From: Candidatus Nomurabacteria bacterium
Lineage (GTDB): Bacteria; Patescibacteriota; Minisyncoccia; Phycocordibacterales; UBA9973
Direction of reading: 5' to 3'
NCBI GenBank assembly: GCA_021413905.1
Contig: JAIOPO010000006.1
Span: forward strand, 1 to 45,828
Length of the DNA: 45,828 nucleotides
The notes below the pieces were generated by a model. It did not search any database, was not told where the DNA came from, and was given only the letters and a program-made list of their open reading frames with translations. Below are positions 27,372 through 36,445 of the stretch, one piece after another. How positions within the stretch are numbered: the stretch's first letter is position 1; every line of letters starts with the position of its first letter. Both the position numbers and the translations under genes were made by a program.

Positions 27372-29123
27372 TTATTTTTTCTTACTGAAATAATATTCGT
27401 AACCGAAAGCATTTTTCAAATTGCCACTATTTACAGCGATATTCGTCAAAGTATTTTTATAATATTCATAAACTGCCAACTTTCCGTCTTTTAAACCTAA
27501 CTCGTAAGCCACTACATCAGGGGTATTGACGCGTATTTCTCTGCCTCCTCCTGTGTAATATCCGAATGATTGAGCAAAAGCATGAGCTAATTCACCTGCA
27601 AAAAATTGTAAATCATCCCCTGTTTTATATCCGTATGATTTTGCAAAAGCCGGAGCATCTATGATTTGTCTTGCGAAAACAGTTTCAATACCTTCCTGAG
27701 AATGAACTATTGCATCAGAAAAAGGTTTCGCTTTAGATCCAATCGTTGGAGCAGGAGATGCTTTTGTTGGCGTTGAATTGTTGTTTGTTGGACCAAATAT
27801 TCCTCCACCTATTGTGCCAGAGCCGGAGAAATTTATACCTGAACTGCCATCATTTCCAAAAGATGTTCCATTTCCAGTATTTGTTCCACCACCAGTACTT
27901 ATTCCGTTTCCATTATTGTTTCCATTTCCTGTTGATCCATTTGCATCCATACCACTTCCGGTTTTAGTGTCTAATTTCAACATTCTTTCTATTTGTTTGC
28001 CAGATATTCCGGTGCAAGATAATCTGTATATATTGAAATTTGGAGCTACTGCTGTGACGATAACACCTGCTTGCGCTCCGCGAGGAGTCGGTCTGTTCCC
28101 TGTCCATCCCCCTGATGAAATACAAGAACCTGGAAGTATGTTTTCTGAATCCCAAGAAAGTGTGGTGGTGTATATAGAATTATTTACAGTGACTGAAGTG
28201 TTGGATAATGTTAATGTTTCAATTGAAAGATTTAAATTTCCAGAAGAACTAGAGTCTGAATTGGAATAAGAATTAGTATCATTTGTGGTACCGTCTGTAG
28301 CACTACCATTGAAGGTGTTAAAACCAGTATCTGTATTAAATATAGATGTCTCTCCTTCTGTTGTTTTTAAATAATCAACACTGTTTGAATCTTGATTTTG
28401 AATCATAGCTTTGAATTCATAATCATGCCCTGTGTGAATTCCAGTTAATAAAAATTTAATTTGTCCCGAAGAATGAGAGCTTGTCCCTGTATTTTGAGAA
28501 ACTTTTGTAGTGTCTAACCAAGGAGAAAATGTTTGAGTATCGCCTGTTTGATTTTTAGTTTCACCATCATTTCCAGGTATTATTTCTCTATATTCAAACC
28601 ATGTAACAGCTTTTACGTTGGTGTTAAAAAATGCATTTAAATAAGCATTTGTGTCATCTATTATTTTGGCATTGTTTGTTTGTATTGTGGTTTGTGCGCA
28701 AGTTGAACATGGTTTTGTTGTGAATGTTTGTATTCCACCATAACGTATTACATTTGTATTTTTTGTTGCACCTGGAGAGATTGCTGAACAATAATAATAT
28801 GTTGTATTTGGAGTTAATCCTGTTAAATTTTTTGTAAAAGTTACATCACTTGAACCATTTCCAAGATTTACATCATTAGTAGAAGACATATTTGAACCAT
28901 AAACATCGTTACAAAAGATCGGAGGGTTTTGTGTTGAAGCATAACGAAAATATCCAAAAGCTGTAACTCCTTCAGGATTTCCAGAGCCTGTAAATGTAGC
29001 AGATACGTCTGTTATGTTTTTTGCAGGAGCCGTCAATACATTCGAAATTGCAAAAGATTGTAATGGTAACATTACTATTGTTGCAATTATTAAACTAAAT
29101 AAACTATAAATACTTTTTTTCAT
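27372..29123 (-). CDS. Secreted surface protein with Fn3-like segments and Gly/Asn/Ser-rich linker
   Basis: Signal peptide; FTKNLTGLTPNTTYYYCSAISPG (Fn3-like), GSGMDANGSTGNGNNNGNGISTGGGTNTGNGTS linker, two similar C-terminal segments (FARQIIDAPAFAKSYGYKTGDDLQFFAGELAHAFAQSFGYYTGGG). Confidence 0.6.
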   Translation of the reverse strand: MKKSIYSLFSLIIATIVMLPLQSFAISNVLTAPAKNITDVSATFTGSGNPEGVTAFGYFRYASTQNPPIFCNDVYGSNMSSTNDVNLGNGSSDVTFTKNLTGLTPNTTYYYCSAISPGATKNTNVIRYGGIQTFTTKPCSTCAQTTIQTNNAKIIDDTNAYLNAFFNTNVKAVTWFEYREIIPGNDGETKNQTGDTQTFSPWLDTTKVSQNTGTSSHSSGQIKFLLTGIHTGHDYEFKAMIQNQDSNSVDYLKTTEGETSIFNTDTGFNTFNGSATDGTTNDTNSYSNSDSSSSGNLNLSIETLTLSNTSVTVNNSIYTTTLSWDSENILPGSCISSGGWTGNRPTPRGAQAGVIVTAVAPNFNIYRLSCTGISGKQIERMLKLDTKTGSGMDANGSTGNGNNNGNGISTGGGTNTGNGTSFGNDGSSGINFSGSGTIGGGIFGPTNNNSTPTKASPAPTIGSKAKPFSDAIVHSQEGIETVFARQIIDAPAFAKSYGYKTGDDLQFFAGELAHAFAQSFGYYTGGGREIRVNTPDVVAYELGLKDGKLAVYEYYKNTLTNIAVNSGNLKNAFGYEYYFSKKK

Positions 29124-29131
29124 TTTTAATT

Positions 29132-31828
29132 TTAATAAATACCGATGATTGATTCAAAGCTTCCAGAATTATTGTTTGGAGTAAGTCCTAAGTATGTTCC
29201 CCACTTGTCTAGTTTTAACAAGTCTCCGATTTCTAATCTGTAAGGGCTACCGTCTGGTTTATGAACATACCAACCTTGATCACCAGCATCTCCTTGACTG
29301 TCAAAAGGAATATTACTTAAAAATCCTGGACCAGTGTCTGTTTTTTTAGGATAAACATAACTATGTAGATGTGGTGGATAATAAGTCATTCTTTGGACAC
29401 CATTTTCTGTAACTCCATAAGGTAATGTATTTTCTCCACCATTTGTTTCTTTTTCACAATTTATTAATAAATTGTTGTAAACATAATCTGTACTATCTTT
29501 TATTTGTTTTGTTAATTCAAATGCTTGAGTGATATCTTCAGAAGATTTAATATTATCTGAAATTCTTGCAAAAGCTTCGTTTAATTTTCCAATTTTAGTA
29601 TCATAATCAGAATCGGTAGTATTTAAATTATCTAATTGTGTTTTTAATTGAATTAATTGAGCTATTGTTCCTTTTAATTTACCCATTTCCTCATTGTTAT
29701 TCTTTATGATTTCATTATAACCTGTAATTTTCATAAATTCGGCATTGGCTTGTTTGGTTATCGCAGGCATATCGTTGTCATTATAAATTTGATGAATTAA
29801 CTCTACATACCTATCAAACATTGTATCTAAAACAGCAACAGCAGCTTGTTTGCTTTCTAGATTAGCCATTCTTATATCATCTCTTACATTTTCTGTGTAA
29901 TTTATATGTAATCCTGTTAGTGCACCAATTTGTGTTGCGTAATAAGCTTTTAATTTCTTTTCATCGTCATGATTGTTTAAAGATTTTATTATTACTCCTG
30001 TGATCGCTCCGACAGCTGCACCAACTCCAGCTCCAATAGCAGTTCCTAGTCCTGGAACAGCAGATCCGATACTTGCTCCGATAATAGCACCAGTACCAGC
30101 CATTGCAAGAGGTGCTACTGTTTCAGCAGCATGCACAACGTCATCGAATTTCTTTTTATCAACACTTTGTAGTGTTTCCGGAACTATTTTTGACTCTGCT
30201 GATGTTAATGCTTCACGAGAATCTTCTTCCCAACCAGGGTGTGGTCCAGGTATACAATAATCAAGTTGGTAAATTGTAGGAATCAAACCTATATAATCAC
30301 CTTTTCCATTATTATCAAATAATAATGCTTTATTTTGTTCTATAATTTTATCTACATAAGTTCTTTGTTCATCTATGAGTGCTTGATTTAAATCTTTTGT
30401 GATATCAAAATCCGGATGTCTTTCAAAATATGAATTGTTTTCATATCCTGCTGCGATATTACTTCTGTGTTGTCCTGAATTTTCATTGTCACTATATACA
30501 GATAAATCTAATTCATTGTCTGTATTATTTAATTCAGACAAACCTTTGTCTATCAATTGTCCACCAAATTTATTGATAGCTGTATCGAATATAGCTGCCA
30601 TTGCATCATTTAAATCATTTATATCTAAATATGCATTTCCTTGTATTTTTAATGCATCAGTAGCTGCGCTTGCTATTGCTGAACCAGGAGTAACATATTC
30701 CCATTTTTGACATAAATGAGTTTTGTTCCAATCATCATAAGGGCTGAGTCCACTCATTGTAGGACCTATAACACTAGGACTATAAGGATTTCCTTGCGCA
30801 AGTTGTCTATTGTATTGTTGTTTTGTTTGACCTTTTAGACTTTCTGGAGCTACGCAACGATAATCTCCCAAATATCCACCAGCTTCTTTTAATTGATCTC
30901 TTAGGTCTTGAGCTTCAGATTGAATTGTTCCATTAAGTCTTTTACTGAGTTCGCTTTGGAAAACTAAATTTGCTCCAAGTGGATTGTTTGCGGGTACTTG
31001 AGTCATAAAATTCCAAGCATTCCAACCACCTGAAGAGAAATTGGCTTGAAATGTCAAAGCGGTTGGGCAAGTTACATCGTCTTTTGCTTTTTGAGGGTCT
31101 GTTTGTTGGCAAGTTGTGTCTTTTATTAATTCATTTAATGAATATCTTGCATTTTGAGCAAACTTTGTTTTTAAAGCTATTGCAGTATTTTGAATAAAAC
31201 CTTTAGCAAAAGGACTGATTCCTTTTATTTCATTATTAAATTGCATTATTTGTTGTTTTGCTAAGTCATTAAAGAAAGAACTTCTGTTTTTTGGCCAAAA
31301 TGAATCACCGAAATTGCCTGTATTTATCCATGCAATAGTGCTCATTGTTAATTTTTTTATTAAAATCTTTGCTATAAGTTTACCGACACTGTTTAAGCAG
31401 AGTTGATTTGAAGCAATTATATCTTGTTGTTTTTTTAATCCAGCTAATTCTAATTGCATTTGTTCTTCTCTTATCCTTAAAAGAGGATCGTTAACAGTTA
31501 TTGTAGTAGCTTGAACTGCGGCCTCTTCTTCAGCTTCAGTAAGTACCGCTGCTCCTTTACCAAAAACATCTCTTATTGAATTTTCTGCTACAGCTTTACA
31601 TCCTTGAAGCCTTGGGATTGCTGGGCCAACCATTTTTAAATAACTTCCGACACCACCTCCTCCACCAGAATATGATGTCGGATTTGAACCAGAATAAGAG
31701 CTAGTTTGAGCTTCTGCTTTATGGACAAAATTTAAAAATGGCAAAAGAACAAAACTCATTATCAATAAAAATGATGTTATTTTTTGAATTTTGATATTTA
31801 TATACATATTACTATTTAATAATACCAT
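29132..31828 (-). CDS. Large secreted T4SS-cluster protein with glycine-zipper segment
   Basis: N-terminal signal; GTGAIIGASIGSAVPGLGTAIGAGVGAAVGAITGVIIKSL; long helical region. Confidence 0.6.
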   Translation of the reverse strand: MVLLNSNMYINIKIQKITSFLLIMSFVLLPFLNFVHKAEAQTSSYSGSNPTSYSGGGGGVGSYLKMVGPAIPRLQGCKAVAENSIRDVFGKGAAVLTEAEEEAAVQATTITVNDPLLRIREEQMQLELAGLKKQQDIIASNQLCLNSVGKLIAKILIKKLTMSTIAWINTGNFGDSFWPKNRSSFFNDLAKQQIMQFNNEIKGISPFAKGFIQNTAIALKTKFAQNARYSLNELIKDTTCQQTDPQKAKDDVTCPTALTFQANFSSGGWNAWNFMTQVPANNPLGANLVFQSELSKRLNGTIQSEAQDLRDQLKEAGGYLGDYRCVAPESLKGQTKQQYNRQLAQGNPYSPSVIGPTMSGLSPYDDWNKTHLCQKWEYVTPGSAIASAATDALKIQGNAYLDINDLNDAMAAIFDTAINKFGGQLIDKGLSELNNTDNELDLSVYSDNENSGQHRSNIAAGYENNSYFERHPDFDITKDLNQALIDEQRTYVDKIIEQNKALLFDNNGKGDYIGLIPTIYQLDYCIPGPHPGWEEDSREALTSAESKIVPETLQSVDKKKFDDVVHAAETVAPLAMAGTGAIIGASIGSAVPGLGTAIGAGVGAAVGAITGVIIKSLNNHDDEKKLKAYYATQIGALTGLHINYTENVRDDIRMANLESKQAAVAVLDTMFDRYVELIHQIYNDNDMPAITKQANAEFMKITGYNEIIKNNNEEMGKLKGTIAQLIQLKTQLDNLNTTDSDYDTKIGKLNEAFARISDNIKSSEDITQAFELTKQIKDSTDYVYNNLLINCEKETNGGENTLPYGVTENGVQRMTYYPPHLHSYVYPKKTDTGPGFLSNIPFDSQGDAGDQGWYVHKPDGSPYRLEIGDLLKLDKWGTYLGLTPNNNSGSFESIIGIY

Positions 31829-32756
31829 TTGTAATTAAATATGTCTTTAAATCATTCACCGATTTTATGAAATCTTCACTGTATTGTTGATATTGAGCAA
31901 GTCCGGAAAGTCCCACTACCGGATCATTGATTGTTTTTGACATATTTTTAACACTCACCCCTAAATTGTAAGAATTGTTTGTAATGTTTGTGTGATATGA
32001 GATTAAATCCGATGGAACTGTTATTTTTGTTAATTTTTTTGCAAAATCTTGATAAGCATTTGCTGTTTTTAAAAGCTCATTTTCTGCTTCGTATTGTTCT
32101 GCATCTGTGGCATTTTCATTATTTGTTATGTCAGCAATTATGTTTACTTCTTCACCTATTTGAGTGTTTTTATATGTAGCAAAAAGATTTTGCACTTTAG
32201 TGTAATATTCTATTTCTGTTTCTTTTGTTGTTTCTTTTATTTCAAAATCAGATTGAGAATATTTGTTTTCAAGTGTTGGATCTATGATTTTTTGTCCCAA
32301 AGAAGAAGATAGATTGTTCATTGTTGTTTGGTCTATTTGTCCTGATTGTTGCAATGCTAAATATGTAGCAAAGAATTCTCTTGCGAATTTGTCTGTTTCT
32401 GTTAAATCAGTAGTATTTTCAGGATTATTTTCATCTGAATTTAATTTTAAATCATCTTTTTTTTGTTTTATGTATTGAGTATCCGGTATATTGTTGAATG
32501 TTACTTTTTTTAATGGATCTGTACCCCAAAGAGCTTCTTCCCAGTCTAAAATACCATCACCATCAGAATCTTGTTGTAATAAATCATCAGTAGTGGATAA
32601 TGTTGATAATTTATTGTTTTGCTTTTTAAAATTAACTGAATGTCCTATACCAAAAAAAACCTTGTAAATAAAGAATATTATTAAAAATAATGCCAAAATA
32701 GTTATGGCTATATAAGAGAATTTTTTACTTGGAAGGTATTTTTTTATTTTTTCCAT
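31812..32756 (-). CDS. Membrane-anchored protein with thrombospondin type 3-like calcium-binding motif
   Basis: N-terminal TM; QQDSDGDGILDWEEALWGTDPLKK motif. Confidence 0.65.
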   Translation of the reverse strand: MEKIKKYLPSKKFSYIAITILALFLIIFFIYKVFFGIGHSVNFKKQNNKLSTLSTTDDLLQQDSDGDGILDWEEALWGTDPLKKVTFNNIPDTQYIKQKKDDLKLNSDENNPENTTDLTETDKFAREFFATYLALQQSGQIDQTTMNNLSSSLGQKIIDPTLENKYSQSDFEIKETTKETEIEYYTKVQNLFATYKNTQIGEEVNIIADITNNENATDAEQYEAENELLKTANAYQDFAKKLTKITVPSDLISYHTNITNNSYNLGVSVKNMSKTINDPVVGLSGLAQYQQYSEDFIKSVNDLKTYLITNGIIK

Positions 32757-32764
32757 ATTAAAAT

Positions 32765-33154
32765 TTATCTTCTACTTACTCCGAATGTTGTTACTGGGTA
32801 AACCATTACTACTGTTGTTGCTCCTATGGGGTCTGTGCATGTGACTGGTATGGGTGTCGGTGTATATAATCCTAATATTAATTTACCACTACTTGGTATA
32901 CCTTTTATTTTTGTTCCAACTGGTATCAAGAAAGGACCAGTTGTGCTGTTTTTTTGACTTAACGATTTAATATTGAAAGTCGTTCCCTCTACGGCGCAAA
33001 TAAAACCAGCGGATTCTGCTTCTATTATTTCTTTGGCTTGTGGAGCTGATATTATTCTACCTCCAAAAGGTATACCAAGACCAGCAAAAACAACTCTTGT
33101 TAAAGAAACAATAAATAAAAGAATAAAAAAAGTAATAAAAAAATATTTTTTCAC
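32765..33154 (-). CDS. Small secreted hypothetical protein, first gene of the T4SS-like cluster
   Basis: Signal peptide MKKYFFITFFILLFIVSLTRVVFAG; two Cys. Confidence 0.5.
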   Translation of the reverse strand: MKKYFFITFFILLFIVSLTRVVFAGLGIPFGGRIISAPQAKEIIEAESAGFICAVEGTTFNIKSLSQKNSTTGPFLIPVGTKIKGIPSSGKLILGLYTPTPIPVTCTDPIGATTVVMVYPVTTFGVSRR

Positions 33155-33185
33155 CTTTATATTATACCAACAATAAAATATTGTG

Positions 33186-34028
33186 CTAGTTTTTAGAAAG
33201 TTCTAACCAGTCAGAAAGTTTTAATTCTTCGGCTCGGATATTTTTCCATTTTTCATCTGTTAGTTTTATTAAACTTTTTAGGTTGCCAGATAATTTTTTT
33301 CTTTTATGCGCAAAGCCTGTTTTTACTATTTCCCAAAACTTTTCTTCTTCTTGGGTTGAATTAAAATTTTTTCTTGAAATATTATTTATTGCGATAATTG
33401 CCGAGTCTACTTTTGGTGCTGGAGAAAAATATCTTGCTGGTACCTTCATTACTATTTTTGGATCACCGTATGCTTTTACTGAAATTGATAAAATGCTTTC
33501 ACTACCGTCACGGGCGACAATTCTTTTTGCTACTTCGTGTTGCACCATTAATACCATTTTCTCTGGTTGATTTTCTTCTGTCAAAAACTTTTTCAAAATC
33601 GCGCCGGTGATGTTGTATGGTATGTTTGCAATTATTTTATAAAGACGCAAAGTCTTTTTGGACTCACCACGAAAATTTTCTGTTGAAAACTTTCTCTGTC
33701 CGTCGCCGTCGCTCCTACCAAGGGTTCGCTCAAAAAGACTTTGCGTCTTTATCTCTAAAATATCTTCCTGTATTAAAATCAATTTTTTATTTTTAATTTC
33801 TTCTGCGAATTTTTCTTGCAGTAATGCAAAAAGTTCACGGTCTTTTTCTATTGCGATTACAGTGCCTGCATGCTCTAAAAGTTTTTTAGTTAATGCTCCT
33901 TTACCTGGACCGATTTCTAAAATAACATCATCAGATTTGATTTCCCCTGCATTTATTATAGCCTTGAGTGCTGGTTCAGACTTTAAAAAATTTTGCCCTA
34001 ATGATTTTTTTGCTTTATGTATTTTCAT
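33186..34028 (-). CDS. rsmA: 16S rRNA dimethyladenosine transferase RsmA/KsgA with in-frame insertion
   Basis: KKSLGQNFLKSEPALKAIINAGEIKSDDVILEIGPGKGALTKKLLEH, IANIPYNITGAILKKFL; insert SLFERTLGRSDGDGQRKFSTENFRGESKKTL. Confidence 0.94.
   Translation of the reverse strand: MKIHKAKKSLGQNFLKSEPALKAIINAGEIKSDDVILEIGPGKGALTKKLLEHAGTVIAIEKDRELFALLQEKFAEEIKNKKLILIQEDILEIKTQSLFERTLGRSDGDGQRKFSTENFRGESKKTLRLYKIIANIPYNITGAILKKFLTEENQPEKMVLMVQHEVAKRIVARDGSESILSISVKAYGDPKIVMKVPARYFSPAPKVDSAIIAINNISRKNFNSTQEEEKFWEIVKTGFAHKRKKLSGNLKSLIKLTDEKWKNIRAEELKLSDWLELSKN
33639..33752 (-). repeat. In-frame palindromic insertion element, copy 1 (inside rsmA)
   Basis: Perfect 22-bp inverted repeat ATAAAGACGCAAAGTCTTTTTG / CAAAAAGACTTTGCGTCTTTAT around a core shared with 34915-35014. 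Confidence 0.9.
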
Positions 34029-36074
34029 TTAAATATAGATAGTTTTAATGCCGGGATTTTCGTCCCCTCTTTCTAATAAATCTGCGGGAATGTCTGATAA
34101 AAATTCTGATGGAGCATTGATTTGTCTTGATCCGAATATTGTGCGGAAATTTGCAAAAGTTAAAAATAATTTTTCTTTTGCACGAGTTAGTGCTACGTAG
34201 AAAAGTCTGCGTTCTTCTTCGCTATCTTCTCCTGATTTTGTGTCGCCCATTTTTTCATGCGGGAAAAGTCCACTTTCGAGTCCTGTAATAAAAACATATT
34301 GGAATTCTAATCCTTTTGAAGCATGAACTGTCATGAGCTTCACTCCATTTTTTTGTTCTTTCTTTTCTGTATTTATCATTATACTATCTTGATCTGATGC
34401 TAATGATGCATCTTCTAAAAGCTTTTCTATTCCTGTACCATTTTCCAAATTATCATATTTTAATGCAAGTGTAGCAAGTTCTTTTATGTTTTCCAATCTT
34501 TCCATATCTTCTTCTGTTCCTGCCATTAATTCATTTTCAATACCGGATTTTTTCACTGTGAATTTTATCACATCACTTGCTTTCATCGTATGTATTCTTT
34601 CTTTTATTTCATTTAATGTTTCATAAAAGTTTTGTATTTTTATTTGCATTTTTATCGGTAAGTTTTCTTTTTCTCCGGAAAATAATTTTATTAAAGTAGT
34701 TTTACCTATTCCTCTAGTTGGGAAATTTATTATTCTTTTTATGTCGGACAAACTTTCCGGATTCAGAGCCGTGCGTAAATATGCCAAAGTATCTTTGATT
34801 TCTTTTCTTTCAAAAAATTTCACGCCCAAGACTTGATATGGAATATTGTATCTGAGCATCGCTTCTTCGAGTGCGCGTGATTGAAAGTTTGCGCGATATA
34901 ATATTGCGACTTCGGGAAAGATGTTTTTATGTTCACCACGAGAATTTTCTGCTGAAAATTCTCTCTGTCCGTCGCCGTCGCTCCTCCCAAGGGTTCGCTT
35001 AAAAACATCTTTCCTTTCGTTGGTATCTATAATTTCCAAAATCTTTGTTGCGATAAATTCTGCTTCATCGTTTTCATCAAGCGCTTCATAAAGAGAAATC
35101 TTCTCTCCTATTTTATTTTTGGTGAAAAGATTTTTGTCTGGACGGTATTGATTTTTTTTTATTATTTCATTTGCTGCTTCTAAAATATTTTGAGTGGAAC
35201 GATAATTTTCTTCGAGCATTACTATCTTTGCATTTGGATAATCTTTTTCAAAATTTAAAATATTTTTTAAATTTGCTCCACGCCAAGAATATATATTTTG
35301 ATCAGCATCGCCCACTACGCAAATATTTTTACTTTTTTCTGATAAAAGTTTAGACATTAAATATTGCGCTTCGTTTGTGTCTTGATACTCGTCTATGTGT
35401 ATGTATTCCCATTTTTCTTGATAATTTTTTCGTACTTCTTCGTTCTCTTTCAAGAGTTTTACCGATTTCAAAAGTAAATCATCGAAATCCAAAGAATTTT
35501 CTTTTGATTTTTTATTTTCATATAAAGTCCACACTTGAGAAACTACTTTACCTAAATAGTTTGATTCATTACTTATAGGGTCATTCATACGTTCTTGGTA
35601 TTTTTCCATCGTAGTAAATTTCCCCTTTTCTCGAGAAATTATGTTTTTTATTTTTCTAGGTTCATATTGTTTTGGATCCAGGCCGATTTCTTTTATTGAT
35701 TCTTTTATAAGTGAATTTGTGTCATTATCATCTAAAATTGTGAAGTATTTGGTCAATCCTAAGATGCGAGCGTTTTCTTTTATAATATAAACTCCCAAAG
35801 AGTGAAATGTCGCAACAAAAGGCACTGTATTTTGTTCTTGTGCATTTTTCGCAATTTCCGCATAAATACGCTCTCGCATTTCTTTGGCTGCTTTGTTTGT
35901 GAATGTCACAGCGAGGATTTTCTCCGGAGCAACACCTTCTTTTATAAGATTTACTATTCTGTGTGTTATTGTCTTTGTTTTTCCTGCTCCGGCGCCGGCC
36001 AAAATAAGAAGCGGTCCTTTTGTATGAAGAGCCGCTTCTTTTTGTTCTTTGTTAAGTCCAGACAGATGTTGCAT
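34029..36074 (-). CDS. UvrD/PcrA-type superfamily 1 DNA helicase with in-frame insertion
   Basis: LNKEQKEAALHTKGPLLILAGAGAGKTKTITHRI, HIDEYQDTNEAQY, VGDADQNIYSWRGA, LMTVHASKGLEFQYVFITGLESGLFPHE, EERRLFYVALTRAKEKL; insert FKRTLGRSDGDGQREFSAENSRGEHKNIF. Confidence 0.95.
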   Translation of the reverse strand: MQHLSGLNKEQKEAALHTKGPLLILAGAGAGKTKTITHRIVNLIKEGVAPEKILAVTFTNKAAKEMRERIYAEIAKNAQEQNTVPFVATFHSLGVYIIKENARILGLTKYFTILDDNDTNSLIKESIKEIGLDPKQYEPRKIKNIISREKGKFTTMEKYQERMNDPISNESNYLGKVVSQVWTLYENKKSKENSLDFDDLLLKSVKLLKENEEVRKNYQEKWEYIHIDEYQDTNEAQYLMSKLLSEKSKNICVVGDADQNIYSWRGANLKNILNFEKDYPNAKIVMLEENYRSTQNILEAANEIIKKNQYRPDKNLFTKNKIGEKISLYEALDENDEAEFIATKILEIIDTNERKDVFKRTLGRSDGDGQREFSAENSRGEHKNIFPEVAILYRANFQSRALEEAMLRYNIPYQVLGVKFFERKEIKDTLAYLRTALNPESLSDIKRIINFPTRGIGKTTLIKLFSGEKENLPIKMQIKIQNFYETLNEIKERIHTMKASDVIKFTVKKSGIENELMAGTEEDMERLENIKELATLALKYDNLENGTGIEKLLEDASLASDQDSIMINTEKKEQKNGVKLMTVHASKGLEFQYVFITGLESGLFPHEKMGDTKSGEDSEEERRLFYVALTRAKEKLFLTFANFRTIFGSRQINAPSEFLSDIPADLLERGDENPGIKTIYI
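34915..35014 (-). repeat. In-frame palindromic insertion element, copy 2 (inside uvrD/pcrA)
   Basis: Perfect 15-bp inverted repeat GGAAAGATGTTTTTA / TAAAAACATCTTTCC; core nearly identical to the rsmA copy; internal hairpin GAGAATTTTC-tgct-GAAAATTCTC. Confidence 0.9.
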
Positions 36075-36105
36075 CTATCTAATATAACATATATTTATTT
36101 TTTAT

Positions 36106-36411
36106 TTAGTTTTGTAGGTTTTTGATTTCTCCTGCGAATTCTGCGCGTAAAATTTCAGCTTCTTCTTTGATCATATTTTCAAAATTTGGAACTTTTTCAT
36201 TTAAAAAATGAAATAAAAATTCGGGATTTTGTTTTTCATCTACAATTTTTTCATATTCTTGCAAGTCCGCTTCAGATAAAATAGGCAATGCTTTCAAAAG
36301 AACTCCCTGAAAAACCAATTTCGCTAATCTTTCCAATACTTGCTCGGATTTATTTTCTGGCATTTTATCCAATTTGAATAAATCTATCAATGTTTCTTTT
36401 ATTGTTGTCAT
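36106..36411 (-). CDS. Small hypothetical protein (DUF5663-like?)
   Basis: 101 aa helical ORF in frame with operon spacing; family assignment is only an impression. Confidence 0.5.
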   Translation of the reverse strand: MTTIKETLIDLFKLDKMPENKSEQVLERLAKLVFQGVLLKALPILSEADLQEYEKIVDEKQNPEFLFHFLNEKVPNFENMIKEEAEILRAEFAGEIKNLQN

Positions 36412-36445
36412 ATATTTATTTGTTATTTTTTTTGTTAATTATTAA

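Noticed and set aside
34820-35008. 62-aa minus-strand ORF MFLSEPLGGATATDRENFQQKILVV...
   Set aside because: Alternate frame of the uvrD insertion element; the UvrD frame is clearly the coding one.
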